This document shows, one piece after another, positions 57,150 through 64,000 of a DNA stretch of 64,000 nt. The stretch is from Canna indica (taxonomy: Eukaryota; Streptophyta; Magnoliopsida; Zingiberales; Cannaceae): assembly GCA_034359265.1 (NCBI GenBank), contig CP136891.1, forward strand, positions 90,194,501 to 90,258,500. Direction: 5' to 3'. Position 1 is the stretch's first letter, and every line of letters starts with the position of its first letter. Made by a program: the position numbers and the translations under genes. The notes beneath the pieces were generated by a model. The model did not search any database, had not been told where the DNA came from, and worked only from the letters and a program-made list of their open reading frames with translations.

Positions 57150-59887
57150 CATTTGCGGGGAGGAAGGACACTTCGCCCGCGATTGTAAAGGGAAAAATGG
57201 TAACATTGCACGAGCTGCAGTCATGGAGAATCTTGATCTCACCAACGACTGGGATGTTGTCTCAGTCGATCTCAATGAAGAAGACAGTGATGGTATTTGC
57301 TCGTTCTCCAAAGGAGAATCAGGACTGGCTACTAAACTCACCTTGGAAGAGTATAATGACTACCCTTTTGAAACCATACTGGTAGTTACTGATACACCCA
57401 CAGATAACTCATGGAGAGTAAGAGTTACACTTCCCCAGTCAATGCAAAGCTGTGAACATGCATGGGAAGATAACACTGAGGTCACCAGAGGATGTGACAA
57501 GTGTACGATGTGCAAAGAGCCAACGAATCCTAACATGCGTTCACATTGCAGAAGATGCACCCTGACCGTCTGTCCAATGTGCTCGAGATTCTGCCTCGGG
57601 CGTAAGATTATCATCAAACGGTCTCCAATGAGACCTTATGACGAGAAGGATACCCTTATTAAGGAGTTACTGGAATATGTGACGTTCCTCTTAGCAGAAA
57701 ACGAACGTCTGAAGCAAGAACTGAACGAGATCCAGTTGACTAAAGACCTAAATACTCTCGAAAGCCAATTTGGAGAGTTAAACCTTGACGAGGAGAAAAG
57801 AAAGGCCAAGGGTAAATCAACTTGGTTAAATGAAGAAGAAGAAATAATGATCAAGACCCCTGGCGTCGTCTTTAGAGAAGCAGCTTCAAAGGCTGCATTG
57901 GAAACCCTTCCAGAGGAGGAAATCACTTCCATTTACCAAGGTATATATAAAGGAAAAAGAGTCTTAAACAGACTCTATAATATGGAGATAGTAATGGAAA
58001 TCCCCAACATCAAACCCTTCAAAGTCCAGGCCATTCTGGACACCGGTGCCACGGTTTGTTGCATTGACTCAGACTCTATCCCAGCAGAGTCTCTTGAGCC
58101 TAGTGCATTTCCAATTCAAATCAACGGCGTCAATTCGCAGCAAGTCGCCAAGCTAAGACTGAAAGGTGGACTGATGTCCATAGAAGAAAACCGGTTTAAG
58201 ATTCCATTCACCTATGCCTTCCCTATGGGCAAAAGGGACGGCATTCAGATGCTTATTGGCTGCAACTTCATCCGGGCTATGCAAGGATGCGTCCGGATCG
58301 AGGAGCAAACGGTAACCTTTTATAAGAAAGTTACCACGATCACCACAAGGTTAGATACCGAACTTTTAGCTTCAGCAGCAGCATTAGATGATTTCTGTTT
58401 ATCTGATGAGGAATACATAGAGGTACAAAATGCTGTTTCTTATGACAAGTTTCAAGAATCGGTAAGTTTTAAGCAGAGGTTTAACCCTCTGTTAACTCGA
58501 CTAAAGGAGCAGGGGTTTATTGGTGAAAACCCGGCCCAACATTGGGCCAAAAACCAGGTCACCTGTAAGCTGGATATTATTAATCCAGACTTGACTATTC
58601 AAGACAAACCGCTCAAGCACATCAGCCCATTAATGAAAAAGCAGTTTGACCGACATGTGTCAGCACTCTTGAAGATAAAGGCCATAAGACCCAGTTCTAG
58701 CCGCCACCGAACTATGGCTATTATTGTTAACTCCGGAACAACAGTTAACCCCACAACTGGTAAGGAAGAAAAGGGAAAGGAACGGATGGTCTTCAACTAC
58801 AGGACTCTGAATGACAACACGCATAAAGACCAGTATAGTCTTCCCGGAATCAACACCATATTGAAACGAATTGGTAACAGCAAAATCTTCTCCAAATTTG
58901 ACTTGAAGAGCGGATTTCATCAGGTGGCCATGGATCCAGAGTCGATCCCTTGGACCGCCTTCATTGTACCTGGAGGCCTCTACGAATGGTTAGTCATGCC
59001 ATTCGGACTGAAAAATGCGCCGGCAGTCTTTCAGCGCAAAATGGACCAGTGCTTTGCTGGCACTGAGAGCTTTATCGCGGTGCTTTGCTGGCACTGAGAG
59101 CTTTATCGCGGTATACATTGACGATATTTTAATCTTCTCAGAGGACGAACGACAGCATGCAGCACATTTAGAGGTGATGTTGCAAAGATGTGAGAAATGG
59201 GGGTTAGTCTTATCCCCCTCAAAGATGAAAATAGCCACCAGAGAAATAGAATTCTTAGGGGCAATAATTGGCAATAGCAAGATTAAACTCCAGCCCCATA
59301 TCATAAAGAAAATCGTCAGTTTTGATGTTGAACAGTTGAAAAGCAAAACGGGCCTGAGATCTTGGCTGGGCCTGCTTAATTATGCACGTTCCTATATTCC
59401 GAACCTCGGAACTCTACTTGGCCCACTCTATTCAAAGACGGGCCCTCAGGGCGACAAGCGCCTCAAACCATCGGATATTCAACTTATTTCAAAGATCAAG
59501 AGTATTGTTCAGGCACTCCCTGACCTTGAGCTTCCAACCCCTGGTGCATACATCATTCTGGAGACTGATGGCTGCATGGAGGGATGGGGGGGGGGTGTGT
59601 AAATGGAAGCCCAAACAACATGACCCCAGGAGTTCTGAAAAGGTCTGCGCCTATGCCAGCGGGAAATTTCCCGTCCCCAAATCCGCAATTGATGCTGAAA
59701 TCTTCGCCTGTATAGAGACCCTAAAGTCCTTAAAAATATACTATCTGGACCAAAAGGAGATAACACTTAGAACGGACTGTCAGGCGATTATTAGTTTTTA
59801 CAATAAATCTGCATCTACCAAACCCTCACGAGTAAGATGGTTGAATTTTCTAGACTATGTTACAGGAACAGGCGTACAAATCCACTT
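57150..59887 (+). pseudogene. Copy H: polyprotein fragment, CCHC knuckle to RNase H, with two breaks
   Basis: Collinear with about 36737-39430. It begins inside the CCHC knuckle. Protease and most of RT are open to 59079. A 31-bp tandem duplication (59049-59079 and 59080-59110) then shifts the frame just before YIDDILIFS. The second break is the RNase H G-run, here ten bases (59586-59595). It is cut within RNase H where the diverged copy I is joined. Confidence 0.88.
59049..59110. repeat. 31-bp tandem duplication in RT of copy H
   Basis: GTGCTTTGCTGGCACTGAGA... occurs at 59049 and again at 59080. Other copies have it once. The length is not a multiple of three. Confidence 0.92.
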
Positions 59888-62083
59888 GTTTTTATCAAGC
59901 CAGGTAGACTTACCCTTGGCTTTCCGTACTTTATCATCAATATTGAGGCCGTCGAACTCCTTTTCCAACTTGTTCAGATCCTTTGAAAGTTGGACCTCAC
60001 TGAGTTCTTGTTTAAGGCGTTCATTTTCCGCTAGAAGGAAGGTGACGTATTCCAATAGTTCTTTTATCAGTGTGTCCTTCTCATCGTATGGTCTCATTGG
60101 TGCTCTTCTGATGATAATTTTCCGTCCGAGGCAGAACCTCGAACACATTGGGCATACAGTAATGGTGCACATTCTGCAGTGGGAGCGCATGTTGGGGTTT
60201 GTCGGCTCCTTGCACATTGTGCACTTGTCACTTCCTTTGGTGACTTCAGTATTATCCTCCCAAATATGTGTGCAATCTTGCATAGGTTGGGGAAGTGTGA
60301 CTCGAACTCACCATGAGTTCTCTGGTGGTGTATCCGTGATTACCATAATGGTCTCAAACGGGTAATCATTGTATTCCTCTAAGGTAATTTTTGTTGCAAG
60401 ACCAGATTCTCCTTCGGAGAATGAGCAAATGCCATCGCTATCTTCTTCATTCAGATCAACTGAGACCACATCCCAGTCGTTGGTAAGGTCGAGGTTTTCC
60501 ATAACGGCAGCACGTGCAATATTGCCGTTTTTGCCCTTGCAGTCACGGGCAAAGTGTCCCTCCTCCCCACAAATGAAGCATTTGCACTTGCGAACTTTGT
60601 CGGCATGCTTACGCTTAAAAATCCTGACGTGTGTTTCATGGGGCTTCCCTTTGTACGTCTTGGATTTACGCAGCCCATATTTCTTCTCCTTTTGGTAATA
60701 CCCGGGGATAGGTATTTGAGAGCATATAGATAGCTCTTTGTAACTGCGCTGCAGAGCAGCCTTCTTGCACTGGTCCTCCAGGTAGTTATACGTAAAATGA
60801 ATTCTGGGGAATAGACCAACCTGACATCCAGGGTATTTAGCAAAGAAAGCTGTTTCCAGATCTCTGCCCAGAAGGGGCGGCATCTTCTTAAAGAACTTGT
60901 CGGACAGCTCGGTGGATACGAATAGTCTGCCCGATTTTGCCGCTAAAATCTTGAAGTCATTGATGTAGTTGAATAAATCCTTTACATGGTGACATGAAAG
61001 TCTCTCAAGATCTTCGTAGGCTCGAGTTTGCTCTTCAGTCGAGCCTGTGGTAGGGTCCTCCATGAGAAACATCCTACGAACTTGCGACAGTATGTTCTGG
61101 GGGTCCTCTGCGATCCCAGTGATTTCCTCATACTCGGCCGGGTAGGCCATTCTCCACTGGATCCATGCCTTCTTTTCAATCTCACCTAGGAGATTCTCAA
61201 CATAACACATCTTAGATTTGTTATCCGGCCAGTTTCGTTCGTTCAGGAGATTAAGAGTGATAGACTCCCATCTAGATATGACATCTGCATACTGGCCGAC
61301 GTTGTCTGGTAACACTAAAATGGCTCCTGCATTTGTCTGAGCCGCTGGTAAGTTATAAACTTCAGAAAAGTGTTTCGAGTACCCACCTCTTAATTTGCCA
61401 ACCCTCGAGGTAATTGTGGGTATGTTTTGTGGTAATTGGGGCGTTGCTCGGCCCGGAGGATACTGGGCTGGCCCCATGATTGGTTCTCTAGGCACCCTTG
61501 TGGTGCTAGATTCAGCCGTTGAGAATGCTGATTCTGTCTTCTTGGTCGACTCAGTTTTCTTGAGCAATTCTCTTGTAACTGGATATTCCAGTTCAGCTGT
61601 AAAAGCAGACTGATCTACTGGTTCTTCTGCTGAATTATCAGCGCATAAGTTATATCTTTCGGCATAGAAATTGTAGAAGTCGTCTTGATCCTCTGCTTCT
61701 TCGGATTCCTCTGAAGTATCCCATTTAGGAGGGACGTCATAGTCCCCTGCTTGCTGAGGACTCTCTTCATCATCCAGTTGTAAGGTCCAGTGTCGTTGGA
61801 AGGCTTGTAGATCTTCCTCATCTTCATAGTAATTATAGTTATCCTCCCAGTCTTTCTCTTCTTCTTCGGACCAATCGCACGTCATCATGTGGACTGATTC
61901 TTGTGCGAGATCATCATCATCCTCAGGAATTCTTGTGGTGTTATCTGGAGTAGTAGCGTAGTCCGTAAAATTGAGCATTAAAGCTCCATCGGATCTGGTC
62001 TGGATATTCGCCACTTGGGGGTTCTGGGTATTTGTGAGCAGGGCAGGCCGAATGACCCATTGCCTGCCTTGTAGACTTGCTGT
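59888..62083 (-). pseudogene. Copy I: diverged pararetrovirus lineage, movement/capsid/Cys-rich segment
   Basis: One minus-strand frame from the end of the movement protein (GRQWVIRPALL) through acidic linker, capsid, CCHC knuckle (CFICGEEGHFARDC) and Cys-rich finger (CMCTITVCPMCSRFC). It is interrupted once by TGA at 60308-60310, where the other copies have AGA. Many third-codon positions differ from copies A-H, and the linker differs in length and sequence (YYEDEEDLQAFQRHWT), while capsid and finger proteins are strongly conserved. This is therefore a separate lineage, not a decayed version of the others. Confidence 0.88.
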
Positions 62084-62107
62084 AGGTCTTTACCCTTGGC
62101 CTAGCAG
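62084..62107. other. Filler between copies I and J
   Basis: About two dozen bases containing TTTACCCTTGGCC, which also occurs in the antisense polyprotein near 44209. Probably a templated insertion at the junction. Confidence 0.55.
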
Positions 62108-63454
62108 GTCATTATACTCTTCCAAGGTGAGTTTAGTAGCCAGTCCTGATTCTCCTTCGGAGAACGAGCAAATACCATCACTGTCTTCTTCATTGAGATC
62201 GACTGAGACAACATCCCAGTCGTTGGTGAGATCAAGATTCTCCATGACTGCAGCTCGTGCAATGTTACCATTTTTCCCTTTACAATCGCGGGCGAAGTGT
62301 CCTTCCTCCCCGCAAATGAAACATTTGCACTTTCTAACTTTGTCTGCATGTTTACGTTTAAATATACGCACATGAGTGTCATGGGGCTTGCCTTTATACG
62401 TCTTTGACTTCCGCAAGCCATACTTCTTCTCTTTGTGATAATACCCTGGTATGGGTATCTGAGAGCAAATAGAGAGCTCTTTGTAGCTTCTCTGGAGGGC
62501 AGCCTTTTTACACTGGTCTTCAAGATAGTTGTATGTGAAATGAATTCTCGGGAAGAGACCAACTTGGCAGCCAGGGTATTTAGCGAAGAACGCTGCTTCC
62601 AAGTCTCTGCCTAGAAGAGGCGGCATCTTTTTAAAGAATTTATCCGATAATTCGGTTGAGACAAATAACCTTCCTGACTTAGCTGCTAGTATTTTGTAGT
62701 CGTTGATATAGCTGAATAAATCTTTGACATGGTGGCATGATAGTCGTTCCAGGTCTTCATAAGCTCTGGTTTGCTCCTCTGTTGACCCTGTGGTTGGGTC
62801 TTCCATGAGGAACATTCTTCTGACCTGTGATAGAATGTTCTGCGGATCTTCTGCTATACCCGTAATTTCGTCATATTCTGCTGGGTAAGCCATCCGTCAT
62901 TGGATCCATGCTTTCTTCTCAATTTCTCCTAATAAATTCTCAACATAGCACATTTTCGACTTGTTGTCGGGCCAATTCCTTTCATTGAGTAGGTTTAAAG
63001 TAATCGATTCCCATCTGGAAATCACATCTGCGTATTGGCCGACGTTCTCAGGAAGCACTAGGATAGCTCCTGCGTTTGTTTGTGCTGCTGGTAGGTTATA
63101 TACTTCAGAAAAATGTTTCGAATACCCACCTCGTAATTTGCCAATTCTTGAGGTTATTGTGGGTATATGTTGGGGTAGTTGGGGTGTTGCTCTGCCTGGT
63201 GGATACTGGGCAGGCCCCATAATGGGTTCACGGGGAACTCTTGTCGTACTTGACTCAGCAGTGGAGAAGGCTGTTTCAGTCTTCTGCAATGGTGCCGTAT
63301 CAGTCTTCTTAATTAGCTCTCGCGTGACTGGGTAGTCCAGTTCAGCTGTAAAGGCTGATACTTCTGCTGGTTGATCTTCAGAGGACAAGTTGTAATTATG
63401 AGCATAATAGTTATAGAACTCATTATCCTCTTGGTCTTCTGATTCTTCGGAGGT
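62108..63454 (-). pseudogene. Copy J: capsid-region fragment with nonsense codon
   Basis: Minus-strand fragment of the common lineage (equivalent to about 35600-36946). It covers linker, capsid and CCHC knuckle. A TGG codon of the other copies (AWIQWRMAYP) is TGA here at 62894-62896, splitting the frame. Confidence 0.87.
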
Positions 63455-63467
63455 GGTAGTACTTTGT

Positions 63468-64000
63468 TATCAAGGTACTTTGTTATTCTCAGTTTTATAA
63501 TACTTTGTTTACGAGTGTTTAAATTGTCCTTTATCAACCTAAGATAGGCGATAAAGAGGGTGGTAGTACTCACAGAAGAGGAAGATCCCGTTACGTTCGT
63601 AATCTTAGGGTCCATTTAGGAACAATCAACACACTCTAAACAAGTTTTATAAGACTTTGTTTTAACTAGTTCATGAGTGATTGGAAGTTAACTGCTGCCA
63701 GTACCGCATATACCCAAGCTTTACAAGCTACCGAGTCTTTAGGCAGCCCAACAGTGGGATTTGTCTCCCTACTCTCCACTAATCTTCAAAAGCCTTCTGA
63801 AACTATTATTAAGCAGTTAAACGTACTGCTTCAATTAACTGTCAAACTTAAAGAAGAGCTTGACGCTCTAAAACTAGAAGTCCGTACTCTCAAGGAAGCT
63901 AAGCCAAAAGGCCTAGCTACCTCCTCCGAAGACTTAGCGAGCTCCATCGACTCGCTTACCAAAGATTTACAGAAGCTACAAATTGGTGAGCCTAAGCCTA
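63468..64000 (+). mobile_element. Copy K: leader and ORF1 start, runs off the window
   Basis: Starts in the leader just past the primer site, preceded by a 14-bp echo of leader words (GGTAGTACTTTGTTAT). It reads collinearly with 33819-34348 and continues beyond 64000. Confidence 0.85.
63673..64000 (+). CDS. Viral ORF1, copy K, partial at window end
   Basis: ATG at 63673, MSDWKLTAAS start, 109 codons visible and open. It has Thr for Ala at about residue 27 (GSPTVGF) relative to the other copies. The end of the gene lies outside the window. Confidence 0.75.
   Translation, partial: MSDWKLTAASTAYTQALQATESLGSPTVGFVSLLSTNLQKPSETIIKQLNVLLQLTVKLKEELDALKLEVRTLKEAKPKGLATSSEDLASSIDSLTKDLQKLQIGEPKP

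Noticed and set aside
59382..60365. 327-aa frame joining RNase H to antisense sequence
   Set aside because: Chimera across the copy H/copy I junction; only the RNase H part is viral coding sense.

Overview
This is a plant nuclear window and almost certainly a eudicot chromosome. It holds intron-containing genes for a photosystem I antenna protein (Lhca5), a PPR protein, a DEM/CYPRO4 protein, two secreted alpha-amylases, a WEB1-like coiled-coil protein and the 3' part of a sterol carrier protein 2. LTR retrotransposons and endogenous pararetroviruses (Caulimoviridae) lie among them. Species cannot be fixed from the sequence alone.

Left part, 1-27.7 kb: host genes. In order these are the 3' end of a WEB1-like gene (+), LHCA5 (-), DEM/CYPRO4 (-), a single-exon PPR gene (-), a tandem pair of four-exon alpha-amylase genes (-), a retrotransposon tail with LTR-like sequence, and the last two recognisable exons of SCP2 (-). 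Three members of one large LTR-type family (TG...CA ends, exact 5-bp target duplications) sit inside three of these genes: a LHCA5 intron, the first coding exon of DEM/CYPRO4, and intron 1 of the second amylase. Two of them differ mainly in copy number of an internal ~172-bp tandem repeat. DEM/CYPRO4 also carries a young 856-bp tandem duplication and is probably broken. LHCA5 and both amylases assemble into complete reading frames.

Middle, 27.7-32.6 kb: a 1.5-kb remnant of a divergent pararetrovirus (leader plus promoter region only, bounded by 61-bp direct repeats), then an internal gag-pol fragment of a Ty3/gypsy chromovirus-like element with no LTRs and several frame breaks.

Right part, 32.6-64 kb and continuing past the window: a dense array of endogenous pararetrovirus copies in alternating orientation. 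Two are essentially whole genomes (about 7.52 kb) facing each other tail to tail as a 6,511-bp inverted repeat. The others are fragments joined at short microhomologies. The inferred virus has a short leader with no ATG and a tRNA-Met primer site, a 137-aa ORF1, and a large ORF2 polyprotein overlapping ORF1 by ATGA. ORF2 encodes movement protein, capsid with CCHC knuckle, a second Cys-rich finger, aspartic protease, RT, RNase H and an unusual ~255-aa coiled-coil extension. A separate 144-aa ORF3 follows, preceded by what looks like a 3' splice site. This resembles badnaviruses and especially tungrovirus, but the combination matches no genus I can name with confidence. Every copy covering RNase H is out of frame at a G-run. 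One inserted segment belongs to a second, clearly diverged lineage.
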